From Maribacter antarcticus DSM 21422 (GTDB taxonomy: Bacteria > Bacteroidota > Bacteroidia > Flavobacteriales > Flavobacteriaceae): a stretch of 50,998 nt of DNA. The DNA lies in the NCBI RefSeq assembly GCF_000621125.1, contig NZ_JHZC01000021.1, positions 1 through 50,998 on the forward strand, in the 5' to 3' direction. The notes under the pieces were generated by a model. The model was not told the origin of the DNA. It searched no databases and saw only the letters and a program-made list of their open reading frames with translations. Positions within the stretch are counted from its first letter, which is position 1, and every line of letters starts with the position of its first letter. Positions 37,295 to 45,257 of this stretch are shown here, in pieces. A program made the translations under genes and the position numbers.

Positions 37295-38038
37295 CTAATT
37301 CCACCTATTTTCATTAAACTGATTCTTCTTCCAGTACCACATCATCAAAAATCCAAAAAGTGCTCCGCCAATATGGGCAAAATGGGCAATTCCCTGTCCA
37401 AAAAGGCCATAACCTGTCACACCGGAAAATAAATCTAGCCCTATCAACACAGGAATAAAATACTTAGCCTTCACAGGAACGGGAATAAACATTAGGAACA
37501 ATTCGCTGTTTGGATAAGACATTCCAAAGGCTACTAACACCCCATAAATAGCACCTGAAGCACCTACTGCAGGTGTGTTGTAGGCACTAAGAAAATTCTC
37601 TATTGTAGATTTACCTGCAATGTTATACCAGTCTGGACTGTATTGTCCGCTAGATATAATTTCCATTACACTACTTTCCGAAATTCCAGCATCTACCAGA
37701 GCGGAAATCCCAGCATTAAAATGATAGTAATTTACCCCAGTATGAATAAGGGCAGCACCAATTCCTGCAGAGAAATAAAAGAAAAAGAATTTATTCCTAC
37801 CCCACATTCGCTCTAATGGCGTACCAAAAGCCCACAATGCGTACATATTAAATGCAATATGCATAAAGCCGCCATGCATGAACATATGAGAAAGTATTTG
37901 CCAAAGTCCAAAATTCTCGTTCTTTGGAAACCATAGCGAAAACCACTGGTACATCTGATCCCCATACATTTGGGTTGCAATAAAAAATAAAACATTAATA
38001 ATCAATAAATGCTTTATCGCATCTGTTAGTCTACCCAT
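37295..38038 (-). CDS. Rhomboid family intramembrane serine protease
   Basis: 247 residues with the standard rhomboid core: HGGFMHIAFN (55-64), catalytic Ser161 in VGASGAIYGVL, and His222 in AHFAHIGGALFGF. A long luminal-side loop of about 55 residues (105-158) between helices is larger than in E. coli GlpG. Its start codon directly abuts the mutL stop codon with no spacer. This is a tandem duplicate of the next gene but well diverged. Confidence 0.9.
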   Translation of the reverse strand: MGRLTDAIKHLLIINVLFFIATQMYGDQMYQWFSLWFPKNENFGLWQILSHMFMHGGFMHIAFNMYALWAFGTPLERMWGRNKFFFFYFSAGIGAALIHTGVNYYHFNAGISALVDAGISESSVMEIISSGQYSPDWYNIAGKSTIENFLSAYNTPAVGASGAIYGVLVAFGMSYPNSELFLMFIPVPVKAKYFIPVLIGLDLFSGVTGYGLFGQGIAHFAHIGGALFGFLMMWYWKKNQFNENRWN

Positions 38039-39886
38039 TTATATAAATTTTCTATCAATATCATTTTCCGTAATTATTACGTAGGTACGCTTATTAAACG
38101 GACTCAGTGTAGCTTCCTTACAAGCGAACAAATCGTTTACCAAGGCCATTTGAGACCTATCGTCTAAAAACTCCCCTGTTTTAACCGAAAGGGTCTTGGA
38201 TAAGGTTTTAGCCAACATATCACTCTGCGAAAAACTATCGGCAGAAATTTCCATTTGAAAATCAGAAATCAACTGCTCCATAACCATCTGAACCTCGCTT
38301 TCTACCACCACCACCGGAACACCTCTTACTTCAACAGTTTCCGCACCAATTTCTCCGAACACAAATCCTACCGCACAGAGATTGTCTTTAATCTCTTTTA
38401 ATATGTCCAATTCAATTTTAGAAAAAGATAAGGAAAGTGGAAACAATAATTGCTGGCTTACGGCCTCCTTTATCGTTATATTTTTAAGGAAATTTTCATA
38501 AAGTACACGTTGGTGGGCCCTACTTTGGTTTATGACCACCATACCAGATTTGATTGTGGTGATAATATATTTTTTGCGGAGCTGAAACGTAGTTGTTACG
38601 CGATTACCCTGATCTTTTTCAGAGTCAAAAATAGTACTATTTATTTCTTCAGATTCAAAAGCGATGGTACTTGGTCTAAATTCTTGCTTATTAACATTTA
38701 ACCCTTCGTACAGGTTTTCCCAACCCTTTGCGCTGGTCTTTGTGTAACTTCCACCATTTGAAACGGTGTGGGTTTCGTCCTTAAACGGATTGAAACCTGC
38801 ATTTACAGATACCTTTGGCGTTGGCACCTGCTTATTCTGATGTGCATAAGGCGTATCTAAATTTTGATCCTGTTCAAAATCCAAAGCTGGCACTACATTA
38901 AACTGACCCAAACTATGCTTAACGGCAGATTTTATATAAGCGTACAAGGTGTGTTCATCATCAAACTTCACTTCGGTCTTCGTAGGATGTATATTGATAT
39001 CTATGGTACTCGGGTCCACTTCCAAGCTTAAAAAATAACCAGGATGTGTTCCCGGCCTAATTAAACCTTCGAAAGCGCCAAGCACAGCATGATGTAAATA
39101 GGGGCTTTTAATAAACCTGTTATTCGCAAAGAAAAACTGCTCGCCCCTACTCTTCTTGGCGAACTCGGGTTTTTGAACAAAGCCAGAGATACGCACCACT
39201 TGTGTATCTTCCCGCACGGGCACCAGTTTCTCGTTTGCCTTTCTACCAAAGATATTAACGATACGCTTTCTAAAATCGTTAGAAGGCAGTATAAAAACCT
39301 CACCTCCGTTATTATAAAAATGAAATGCTATCTGTGGATGCGCCAACGCCACTCTATGAAACTCGTCAGTGATATGTCGGTATTCTACCTGGTCCGATTT
39401 TAAAAAATTTCGCCGTGCTGGAATATTAAAGAACAAATTTTTGACTAACATGGACGTACCTTTGGGCACCACCGCTACTTCTTGACTACTAATCTTACTA
39501 CCTTCTATTTTAATATGGGTTCCTACTTCATCGGCTTCCGTCTTGGTCATCATCTCTACATGAGCAATGGCCGCAATGGAGGCCAAAGCCTCCCCACGAA
39601 AACCTTTGGTATTGAGATTAAAGAGATCTTCTGCTTTTTCAATTTTGGAGGTGGCATGGCGCTCAAAACTCAAACGCGCGTCTGTAACACTCATTCCTTT
39701 ACCATTATCAACTACTTGTATAAGGGTCTTACCGCCATCCTTTACAATAAGCTTAATTTCAGTGGAACCCGCATCAATAGCATTTTCTAATAATTCTTTA
39801 ACTACAGACGCAGGACGTTGCACCACTTCGCCAGCAGCAATCTGATTGGCCACGTGATCCGGTAATAGTCTAATAATATCCGCCAT
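38039..39886 (-). CDS. mutL: DNA mismatch repair protein MutL
   Basis: 615 residues, usual MutL size. The GHKL ATPase domain is clear: QIAAGEVVQRPASVVKELLENAIDAG at residues 15-40 gives the catalytic Glu and Mg-binding Asn, and VVDNGKGM, FERHATSKI and GFRGEALASI are motifs II and III. The C-terminal dimerisation domain follows a variable linker around residues 340-430. I did not see the DQHAxxER endonuclease motif: the corresponding place reads VINQSRAHQRVLYENFL, so nicking activity may be altered. It follows a small membrane protein gene by 2 bp and is followed directly by two rhomboid genes. Confidence 0.95.
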   Translation of the reverse strand: MADIIRLLPDHVANQIAAGEVVQRPASVVKELLENAIDAGSTEIKLIVKDGGKTLIQVVDNGKGMSVTDARLSFERHATSKIEKAEDLFNLNTKGFRGEALASIAAIAHVEMMTKTEADEVGTHIKIEGSKISSQEVAVVPKGTSMLVKNLFFNIPARRNFLKSDQVEYRHITDEFHRVALAHPQIAFHFYNNGGEVFILPSNDFRKRIVNIFGRKANEKLVPVREDTQVVRISGFVQKPEFAKKSRGEQFFFANNRFIKSPYLHHAVLGAFEGLIRPGTHPGYFLSLEVDPSTIDINIHPTKTEVKFDDEHTLYAYIKSAVKHSLGQFNVVPALDFEQDQNLDTPYAHQNKQVPTPKVSVNAGFNPFKDETHTVSNGGSYTKTSAKGWENLYEGLNVNKQEFRPSTIAFESEEINSTIFDSEKDQGNRVTTTFQLRKKYIITTIKSGMVVINQSRAHQRVLYENFLKNITIKEAVSQQLLFPLSLSFSKIELDILKEIKDNLCAVGFVFGEIGAETVEVRGVPVVVVESEVQMVMEQLISDFQMEISADSFSQSDMLAKTLSKTLSVKTGEFLDDRSQMALVNDLFACKEATLSPFNKRTYVIITENDIDRKFI

Positions 39887-39888
39887 TA

Positions 39889-40185
39889 TCAGAAAAAGAA
39901 TATGGTGAGGTCAAAATCAATTATAAATAGAAAAATAAAAACTAAAATAGCCAAAATAACGACCATTCTTATTTTTAGAGTGCGATCGCCCTCTCTGCGA
40001 GTATCTTCTAACGCATTACTGATTTTATTCTTTAAACCTCGTTGGTTACTTAAGGTACTTCTATATTTATCAAATTTAGGCTCTAACTTGTACGGGTTTC
40101 CCTTGCCTTTATCGTCATAGTACCTAGGATTGTAGTCGTACTGTCTATTTCTACGCAACCGCGTTATTTTACTCAGCATTCCCAT
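39889..40185 (-). CDS. Small tail-anchored-like membrane protein, unknown function
   Basis: About 99 residues from the preferred start. A basic, tyrosine-rich N-terminus (MGMLSKITRLRRNRQYDYNP and RYYDDKGKGNPY) leads into a charged middle and one C-terminal membrane helix (MVVILAILVFIFLFIIDFDL). Proteins of this type in flavobacteria are often labelled riboflavin synthase subunit beta, but nothing here resembles riboflavin synthase and the label probably spread by proximity to ribH. I chose ATG 40185 because a perfect TAACTTTG box ends 5 nt before it. The longer reading frame to 40236 would put that box inside the gene. It heads the mutL-rhomboid-EEP transcript. Confidence 0.7.
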   Translation of the reverse strand: MGMLSKITRLRRNRQYDYNPRYYDDKGKGNPYKLEPKFDKYRSTLSNQRGLKNKISNALEDTRREGDRTLKIRMVVILAILVFIFLFIIDFDLTIFFF

Positions 40186-40190
40186 AGGTA

Positions 40191-40198
40191 CAAAGTTA
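40191..40198 (-). promoter_or_regulatory. -7 box abutting the small membrane protein start (TAACTTTG)
   Basis: A perfect TAnnTTTG match on the minus strand, followed by exactly 5 nt (TACCT) and the ATG at 40185. It predicts a leaderless transcript for the mutL operon. Confidence 0.5.
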
Positions 40199-40331
40199 CT
40201 CAAAAACCAAAAAAGGCCCGTTAAAAGAAGTGCCAAAATTTGTTAACACCCCCATCGGTTGCATATCTTATGGTAAATTTTCTGATGCAATCAAAAAAAT
40301 ATGAAAAAAATAAAACGAGATTCGTTAACCA

Positions 40332-40814
40332 CTAAGTCCCCAAAGCAGCCATCTTAATAGCCGCAATAGCGGCTTCGGCTCCTTTGTTACCATGCTTACC
40401 ACCACTACGATCTACTGCCTGTTGTAAGGTGTTGTCTGTAAGTACGCAGAAGATAACGGGAACATCTGTTTGTACATTCAGGTCCATAATACCTTGCGAT
40501 GTTGCACTACAGACAAAATCAAAATGTTTGGTTTCGCCCTGTATTACACTACCAATGGCAATAACAGCATCAAAACCGCCTTGTTGGATCAATTTCTTAC
40601 ATCCGTGCGTTAACTCAAAACTACCGGGCACATTCCACCGTACTATGCTTGAATCATGGACGCCACAATCTAAAAGAGCCTTAACAGCTCCACTGTATAA
40701 ACCTTCGGTTATTTCGTGGTTCCATTCAGAAACAACAATCCCAAACCGAAATTTATTCGCGCTTGGGATTGTTGTCTTATCGTAAGCCGATAAATTTTTA
40801 TTAGCTGTTGCCAT
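40332..40814 (-). CDS. ribH: 6,7-dimethyl-8-ribityllumazine synthase
   Basis: Penultimate enzyme of riboflavin synthesis; condenses 5-amino-6-ribitylaminouracil with dihydroxybutanone phosphate. It has 160 residues, the normal size for a capsid-forming lumazine synthase. Clear motifs are GIVVSEWNHEIT (25-36), VPGSFELTHGCKKL (62-75) and GSVIQGETKHFDFVC, with catalytic His97. Its ATG shares one base with the stop of the upstream TPR gene (TAATG on the minus strand), so it is translationally coupled to it. Confidence 0.95.
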   Translation of the reverse strand: MATANKNLSAYDKTTIPSANKFRFGIVVSEWNHEITEGLYSGAVKALLDCGVHDSSIVRWNVPGSFELTHGCKKLIQQGGFDAVIAIGSVIQGETKHFDFVCSATSQGIMDLNVQTDVPVIFCVLTDNTLQQAVDRSGGKHGNKGAEAAIAAIKMAALGT

Positions 40815-41581
40815 TACGCCCCTCCTTTTGCCATTCCAATGAACGCATCTATAGCGGTAGCCGCTTCAGAACTAGGAAATTCGTCCTTGATGCGTTGGAA
40901 AAAACCTAAAGCTTTGGACTTATCTCCCATTTCAAGGGCGGTTACACCCGCTTTATATAAAAATTTTGGTGTTGTATACGTATTTGTACTGTGTGCAGCT
41001 GCTGCCTCATAATATCCTAAAGCATCCGAAGCTTGCTCCAATTGCATAAAAGCATCTCCTAAACCTCCTTTTGCCAGTGCGCCAAGAATTTCATCATCAG
41101 AACTAAAACCTTCCAAATAATCAATTGCTTCTTGGTACTTGCTCATGTTTAAATATGCCATCCCAGAAGAGTAGCTTGCTAAATTAGCTGCTTTGGTACC
41201 GCTATATTCCTCCATAATATCTAAAAAGCCATACTTGCCCTCGGCACCTTCCAGCGCCAATGTAAACAACGAGTCCTTAGCCGTTGTGCTAGTTAAAGCC
41301 TGATCAAAATACTGTTGTGGATAATACATTTCGTTTGCTGCATCGCTCTCTTTAGGTTTTTGCACAAATTGTACATAGGCCAAATACCCCAATACACCTA
41401 CAGCAATAACCCCTATAAAGCCTAAAATATAGTTTTGATTTTTGGAAACCCATTCCTCCGATTTGGAAGCTCCTTCGTCCAAGCTACTGAACACTTCTGC
41501 CGTTGTGCTCTCTTGCGCATCAAACTCCTGAATCTCAGCCTTAGTTTGTGGTTTAAATCCTCTTTTTTTATATGTTGCCAT
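40814..41581 (-). CDS. Tetratricopeptide repeat membrane protein (YfgM-like)
   Basis: About 255 residues from the preferred ATG (MATYKKRGFKPQTKAEIQEF). A soluble N-terminus is followed by one membrane helix (IVLG-type stretch ILGFIGVIAVGVLGYLAYV) and a periplasmic TPR region of about four repeats (for example YQEAIDYLEGF, ASDALGYYEAAAAH, KSKALGFFQRIKDEF). This topology matches YfgM-like SecYEG ancillary proteins. A longer frame starts at 41629 but would cover the promoter box at 41602-41609. Its stop overlaps ribH by one base. Confidence 0.85.
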   Translation of the reverse strand: MATYKKRGFKPQTKAEIQEFDAQESTTAEVFSSLDEGASKSEEWVSKNQNYILGFIGVIAVGVLGYLAYVQFVQKPKESDAANEMYYPQQYFDQALTSTTAKDSLFTLALEGAEGKYGFLDIMEEYSGTKAANLASYSSGMAYLNMSKYQEAIDYLEGFSSDDEILGALAKGGLGDAFMQLEQASDALGYYEAAAAHSTNTYTTPKFLYKAGVTALEMGDKSKALGFFQRIKDEFPSSEAATAIDAFIGMAKGGA

Positions 41582-41601
41582 CTCTATATTTATTGGTCGC
41601 C

Positions 41602-41609
41602 CAAAAATA
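41602..41609 (-). promoter_or_regulatory. -7 box of the TPR-ribH promoter (TATTTTTG)
   Basis: A perfect TAnnTTTG match on the minus strand, 20 nt before the preferred ATG at 41581. A CAA (minus-strand TTG) at 41626-41628 is 16 nt upstream, closer than the usual -33 spacing. Confidence 0.5.
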
Positions 41610-41645
41610 AAGTTTTTATTGAAATCCAATGGCGTATTTATTCGT

Positions 41646-41653
41646 TATTTTTG
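41646..41653 (+). promoter_or_regulatory. -7 box of the recF promoter (TATTTTTG)
   Basis: A perfect TAnnTTTG match on the plus strand, 51 nt before the recF ATG. It is divergent from the TPR promoter, whose box lies 36 bp away. Confidence 0.45.
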
Positions 41654-41704
41654 GATTATTCAAGTGAAATTGGTCTATCCAAATCAAAAATTCGATAAAT
41701 TTTA

Positions 41705-42784
41705 ATGTTTCTCAAAAAGGTATCGCTTCTTAACTACAAAAATTTTGAGTCTAAGGATTTAGAATTCGATTCAAAAATCAACTGCTTTGTGGGTGATAAC
41801 GGTAAGGGAAAGACCAATATACTAGACGCTATTTACCACCTTTCTTTTGGAAAAAGCTATTTCAATCCGATTGCTTCTCAGAACATAAAGCACGGAACCG
41901 ATTTCTTTGTGGTAGAAGGCCTTTTTGAAAAAGAAAATCGGGAAGAAAAAATTGTTTGTAGCCTAAAACGAAACAATAAAAAGATTATCAAAAGAAACGG
42001 AAAGGCTTACGAGCGCCTTGCAGAACATATAGGCCTATTACCACTCGTCATTATTTCACCCGCAGATCGCGACCTTATTTCAGAAGGCAGTGATGTACGG
42101 CGAAAATTTATGGACGGTGTCATTTCCCAATCGAACAAAACCTATCTCCAGTCCTTAATTAATTACAACAAAGTACTATCCCAACGAAACGCCCTGTTAA
42201 AATATTTTGCAGCCAACCATACTTTTGATAAAGCTACTTTAGCGGTGTATAATGAGCAACTGCATACTTATGGGTCGGAAATATTTGTAAAACGAACCGA
42301 ATTTTTAGAAAAGTTCATCCCAATTTTCAAAACGCAATACAAAGCAATTACAGGAAATACGGAAGAAGTACACCTAAGTTACGACAGCAAACTGCACCAT
42401 AGCGACATGGCCAGCCTATTGGAAAATGGTATAGATAGGGACAGGGCTTTACAATACACAAGTGTTGGCATACATAAAGACGACCTTAGCTTTACCATTA
42501 CTGACTACCCCATTAAGAAATTCGGAAGCCAAGGGCAACAGAAGTCCTTTTTAATCGCTTTAAAATTTGCACAGTTTCAGTTTATGCAAGAGGTATCACA
42601 AACCACTCCTATTTTGCTTTTAGACGATATTTTTGATAAATTAGATGAGCATAGGGTCGCACATATTATTACCTTAGTAAACGATGAAAATTTCGGCCAA
42701 ATATTTGTTAGTGACACCCATGCGGATAGGACCGAAAATGTGGTTAAAAAAATACATCAATCCTATAAAATCTTTAAACTATAA
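41705..42784 (+). CDS. recF: DNA replication and repair protein RecF
   Basis: An SMC-like ATPase that loads RecA at gaps through RecOR. 359 residues, normal. Walker A is [17 protein letters not shown] (about 30-46), the signature motif is [20 protein letters not shown], and Walker B is [16 protein letters not shown] near residue 305. [21 protein letters not shown] is the typical lobe II opening. It is followed 2 bp later by a small lipoprotein gene and then a DUF721 gene, the usual flavobacterial recF neighbourhood. Confidence 0.95.
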   Translation: MFLKKVSLLNYKNFESKDLEFDSKINCFVGDNGKGKTNILDAIYHLSFGKSYFNPIASQNIKHGTDFFVVEGLFEKENREEKIVCSLKRNNKKIIKRNGKAYERLAEHIGLLPLVIISPADRDLISEGSDVRRKFMDGVISQSNKTYLQSLINYNKVLSQRNALLKYFAANHTFDKATLAVYNEQLHTYGSEIFVKRTEFLEKFIPIFKTQYKAITGNTEEVHLSYDSKLHHSDMASLLENGIDRDRALQYTSVGIHKDDLSFTITDYPIKKFGSQGQQKSFLIALKFAQFQFMQEVSQTTPILLLDDIFDKLDEHRVAHIITLVNDENFGQIFVSDTHADRTENVVKKIHQSYKIFKL

Positions 42785-42786
42785 CT

Positions 42787-43203
42787 ATGAAACCTTTACT
42801 CCTTTTTTTAGGATTTACCCTGCTACTCTCCTGCACTTCAGTTAGTAAAGAAAAACTCAATCTTCTTAATGGATACTGGGAAATAGAACGGGTGGAATTT
42901 CCGAATGGAGGCCAAAAGGAATACAGAATGAGTACTGATATAGATTTTATACAATTGGAAGGATTAAAAGGGTTTAGAAAAAAAATGAAGCCTAGATTTG
43001 ATGGTAATTACGAAACCTCCGATGATGCAGAACCCTTTCAAATAAATATACATGAAGGAGCATTCTATATAGTCTACAAAAATAACCTTAGCGAATGGCA
43101 GGAAACAATAACTGCGCTTAGTAAAGATAATTTTTCTATGCAGAATGAAGACGGTATCCTATACCACTACAAACGTTTTGAACCCATTAGTATTACTCCG
43201 TAA
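42787..43203 (+). CDS. Small lipoprotein, unknown function (lipocalin-like)
   Basis: 138 residues. The signal peptide has lipobox LLSC with Cys16. The mature part starts LLNGYWEIERVEFPNGGQKEY and then alternates strands (FRKKMKPRFDGNYET, FQINIHEGAFYIVYKN), a pattern of the lipocalin-like or DUF4488-type outer-membrane lipoproteins of Bacteroidota. The exact family is uncertain. It lies in the recF transcript, 2 bp after recF and 1 bp before the DUF721 gene. Confidence 0.75.
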   Translation: MKPLLLFLGFTLLLSCTSVSKEKLNLLNGYWEIERVEFPNGGQKEYRMSTDIDFIQLEGLKGFRKKMKPRFDGNYETSDDAEPFQINIHEGAFYIVYKNNLSEWQETITALSKDNFSMQNEDGILYHYKRFEPISITP

Positions 43204-43204
43204 T

Positions 43205-43501
43205 ATGGCCAAAAGAGAAAATAACAATCTTAATATGAAAGAGGCATTATCTGCCTTTATCCAAAAGAATAAGCTGCAGGGTGGCATGGATAAAGTAGAT
43301 GCCCGCGCCGCTTGGGTGCGACTTATGGGTAATGGTGTCAACAATTACACCACGGCTATTGAACTTAAAAACGACATACTCTATGTTTCCCTTTCGTCAT
43401 CTGTACTGCGAGAAGAACTTAGCTTAGGTATATCAAAAATCATAAGTATGATGAACGAAGAACTAGGTAAAAATCTAGTCAGAAAAATAATACTCCGATA
43501 A
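43205..43501 (+). CDS. DUF721 (DciA-like) protein
   Basis: 98 residues from ATG 43205, 1 bp after the lipoprotein stop; a longer in-frame start at 43145 lies inside that gene and is unlikely. The sequence (MKEALSAFIQKNKLQGGMDK, AAWVRLMGNGVNNYTTAIEL, YVSLSSSVLREELSLG) is the typical flavobacterial DUF721 protein. The family includes DciA, which helps load the replicative helicase DnaB in bacteria that lack DnaC or DnaI. A replication role is consistent with recF nearby but not shown. Confidence 0.85.
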   Translation: MAKRENNNLNMKEALSAFIQKNKLQGGMDKVDARAAWVRLMGNGVNNYTTAIELKNDILYVSLSSSVLREELSLGISKIISMMNEELGKNLVRKIILR

Positions 43502-43636
43502 GCAAGTATATCTTTATTATTGGTTTAAAGTATATTTCCAAGAATTAAGTAGCTAAAAAAATTGATATTCTTCCGCCAAAATCTCTAATAGGGTTAGCAT
43601 GACCCTGAACCCCCAAGTAGCTTCACGTTAAGAACC

Positions 43637-43674
43637 AAAAAGACCGCTTCAAATACATTTGAAGCGGTCTTTTT
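43637..43674. terminator. Strong bidirectional terminator between recF operon and ndk
   Basis: A near-perfect inverted repeat (AAAAAGACCGCTTCAAAT and ATTTGAAGCGGTCTTTTT) with up to 18 paired bases and a few loop bases around 43653-43658, with runs of A and T at the ends. It lies between the stop of the DUF721 gene (+) and the stop of ndk (-) and can serve both. Confidence 0.85.
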
Positions 43675-43697
43675 ATGTATTAAACTAGTTATAATAA

Positions 43698-44117
43698 CTA
43701 GTAAATTTCCCTACCTGAAAAGTGAAAAGCACCTTCTATAGCAGCGTTCTCATCGCTATCTGAACCATGAACCGCATTCTCGGCGATATTCGTAGCGAAC
43801 ATTTTTCTAATTGTTCCTTCAGCAGCCTCCGCAGGATTGGTAGCACCGATTAAGGCCCTAAAATCCTCGACAGCATTTTCCTTTTCTAAGATAGCAGAAA
43901 CGATAGGTCCTCTTGTCATGAATGCTACCAATTCACCAAAAAATGGACGCTCTTTGTGGATGGCGTAAAACTCCTGCGCATCCCTAAGGCTTAGCTGTGT
44001 ATATTTCATAGCTACAATCTTAAATCCAGATGCTGCTATTTTTTCCAATATAGCCCCTGTATGACCGTTTACGACGGCATCTGGCTTAATCATTGTAAAT
44101 GTTCTATGTGTACTCAT
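43698..44117 (-). CDS. ndk: Nucleoside-diphosphate kinase
   Basis: Balances NTP pools by ping-pong phosphate transfer. 139 residues from ATG 44117 ([15 protein letters not shown]). The active-site box [16 protein letters not shown] carries the phosphorylated His117, and Lys11 of the MIKPD motif binds phosphate. An in-frame start 18 nt upstream (44135) would overlap the TATTTTTG promoter box, so the shorter form is favoured. It is monocistronic. Confidence 0.96.
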   Translation of the reverse strand: MSTHRTFTMIKPDAVVNGHTGAILEKIAASGFKIVAMKYTQLSLRDAQEFYAIHKERPFFGELVAFMTRGPIVSAILEKENAVEDFRALIGATNPAEAAEGTIRKMFATNIAENAVHGSDSDENAAIEGAFHFSGREIY

Positions 44118-44132
44118 ATCTAAAATTTTGCG

Positions 44133-44140
44133 CAAAAATA
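44133..44140 (-). promoter_or_regulatory. -7 box of the ndk promoter (TATTTTTG)
   Basis: A perfect TAnnTTTG match on the minus strand, 15 nt before the ndk ATG, giving a leader of roughly 10 nt. Confidence 0.5.
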
Positions 44141-44162
44141 CGGTTTTCTATTCAACCCACAA

Positions 44163-45182
44163 CTATTCATAGCGTTGTCGTACTTCTCCGAGTACCACGC
44201 CATTATCACCTAACATCTGCAATACTGCAGTTTTTGTTTTAAAATTCAATCGTACGGTGCCAAAACTTTCGGTACTTACCACCGATCCTACCCTAAAGGG
44301 GTTTGTTTCTCCAGTAAAACTTCTGTACGCATGCGTTAGACCACTGCTGGTAAAATCGATTAAAGGATAAGACACATCTGAAAGTTCAATTTTAGAAATC
44401 TCTGATATGTGACGATCACCGGACAGCACAAGAACGCCGTTTGCATTCGAATTGGCAATGGTGCGCTTAAAGCGGTCCACTTCGTGCGGGAAATTACCCC
44501 AACATTCAAATCCATGTGCATTGGAAAGGAATTGAATACTACTTACAATAATGTTAAAGTCGGCCTTTGAACTTGTCAGCTCTTGCTCCAACCAAGACCA
44601 TTGCGCCGCTCCAAGCATTGTACCTTCTCCATATTCATTTGGCTTGGTTCGTTTCTTGGTTTCCGTATCTGGCGTTAGCGCCGTTCTAAAATACCGCGTA
44701 TCCAAAACGAGTACTTTTACGCTTCCCTCGGCTGTTTGATACGCATGCGAAGCATAAACACCTTCTCGCTTTCTTCTTGGACTATCGGCTCCAACGTCCA
44801 TAAAGTCCAAAAAGGCTTGCTGACTTTCTTTTTTAGCTAAGAATTCTGTTCCGCCATCGTTTAGACCGTAGTCATGATCGTCCCAAGTTCCAATGACAGC
44901 TACAGTAGTCATTAACTTCTTATAGCCTGGTATTTCTTTTTGTGCGGCGTACATACTCCTTAGCTTTTGCATGTCATCCGTATCTGCATAAATATTATCG
45001 CCACCCCAAATCCACACATCAGGTTTCGTTTGCTGTATATCGTCCCATAATACATTAGGTAAGGAGGTTTTATTACAGGAGCCGAAGGCAATGGTAAAGG
45101 CATCATTAGCTTTTGTCGTCTTTTTAATTGAGCCACAAGAGATGGTTACCATAAAGCAAAGAAGTAAAAGTGTTTTTCTCAT
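44163..45182 (-). CDS. PhoD-like phosphodiesterase/alkaline phosphatase lipoprotein
   Basis: 339 residues. The lipoprotein signal peptide has TISC with Cys16. The metallophosphoesterase core is complete: IAFGSCNKTSLPNVLW (family opening), DVWIWGGDNIYADT, TWDDHDYGLNDGG (metal ligands), VLVLDTRYFR and VLSGDRHISEI. Members of the PhoD_like group hydrolyse phosphodiesters or phosphomonoesters outside the cell. It is transcribed alone and diverges from nrnA. A TATTTTTG box on the minus strand at 45204-45211, 21 nt before the ATG, is its likely promoter. Confidence 0.9.
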   Translation of the reverse strand: MRKTLLLLCFMVTISCGSIKKTTKANDAFTIAFGSCNKTSLPNVLWDDIQQTKPDVWIWGGDNIYADTDDMQKLRSMYAAQKEIPGYKKLMTTVAVIGTWDDHDYGLNDGGTEFLAKKESQQAFLDFMDVGADSPRRKREGVYASHAYQTAEGSVKVLVLDTRYFRTALTPDTETKKRTKPNEYGEGTMLGAAQWSWLEQELTSSKADFNIIVSSIQFLSNAHGFECWGNFPHEVDRFKRTIANSNANGVLVLSGDRHISEISKIELSDVSYPLIDFTSSGLTHAYRSFTGETNPFRVGSVVSTESFGTVRLNFKTKTAVLQMLGDNGVVLGEVRQRYE

Positions 45183-45203
45183 TACAAATTAGGGTTAGAA
45201 ATA

Positions 45204-45211
45204 CAAAAATA
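45204..45211 (-). promoter_or_regulatory. -7 box of the PhoD-like gene promoter (TATTTTTG)
   Basis: A perfect TAnnTTTG match on the minus strand, 21 nt before the ATG. It is back to back with the nrnA promoter 34 bp away. Confidence 0.45.
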
Positions 45212-45244
45212 CACTTTCATTTTTACCTTTATGGTATTAAATTG

Positions 45245-45252
45245 TATCTTTG
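45245..45252 (+). promoter_or_regulatory. -7 box abutting the nrnA start (TATCTTTG), leaderless promoter
   Basis: A perfect TAnnTTTG match followed by exactly 5 nt (CCGCC) and ATG at 45258. If the start codon were the upstream in-frame one at 45231, this box would lie inside the gene, so it also decides the start. Confidence 0.6.
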
Positions 45253-45257
45253 CCGCC

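Noticed and set aside
39851..39856. CACGTG core inside mutL as a possible parS
   Set aside because: The flanks (GGC and ATC) do not form the required inverted arms of parS, and the site lies in a conserved coding segment.
43145..43204. Upstream extension of the DUF721 gene
   Set aside because: The extension lies inside the lipoprotein gene in another frame and does not look like DUF721; ATG 43205 fits the family start.
43589..43605. AGGGT...ACCCT small hairpin before ndk terminator
   Set aside because: A 5-bp stem with a 7-nt loop is expected by chance; the strong hairpin at 43637 explains termination.
45231..45257. Upstream start of nrnA (MVLNCIFAA)
   Set aside because: It would place the perfect TATCTTTG promoter box inside the coding region; ATG 45258 begins where the family begins.
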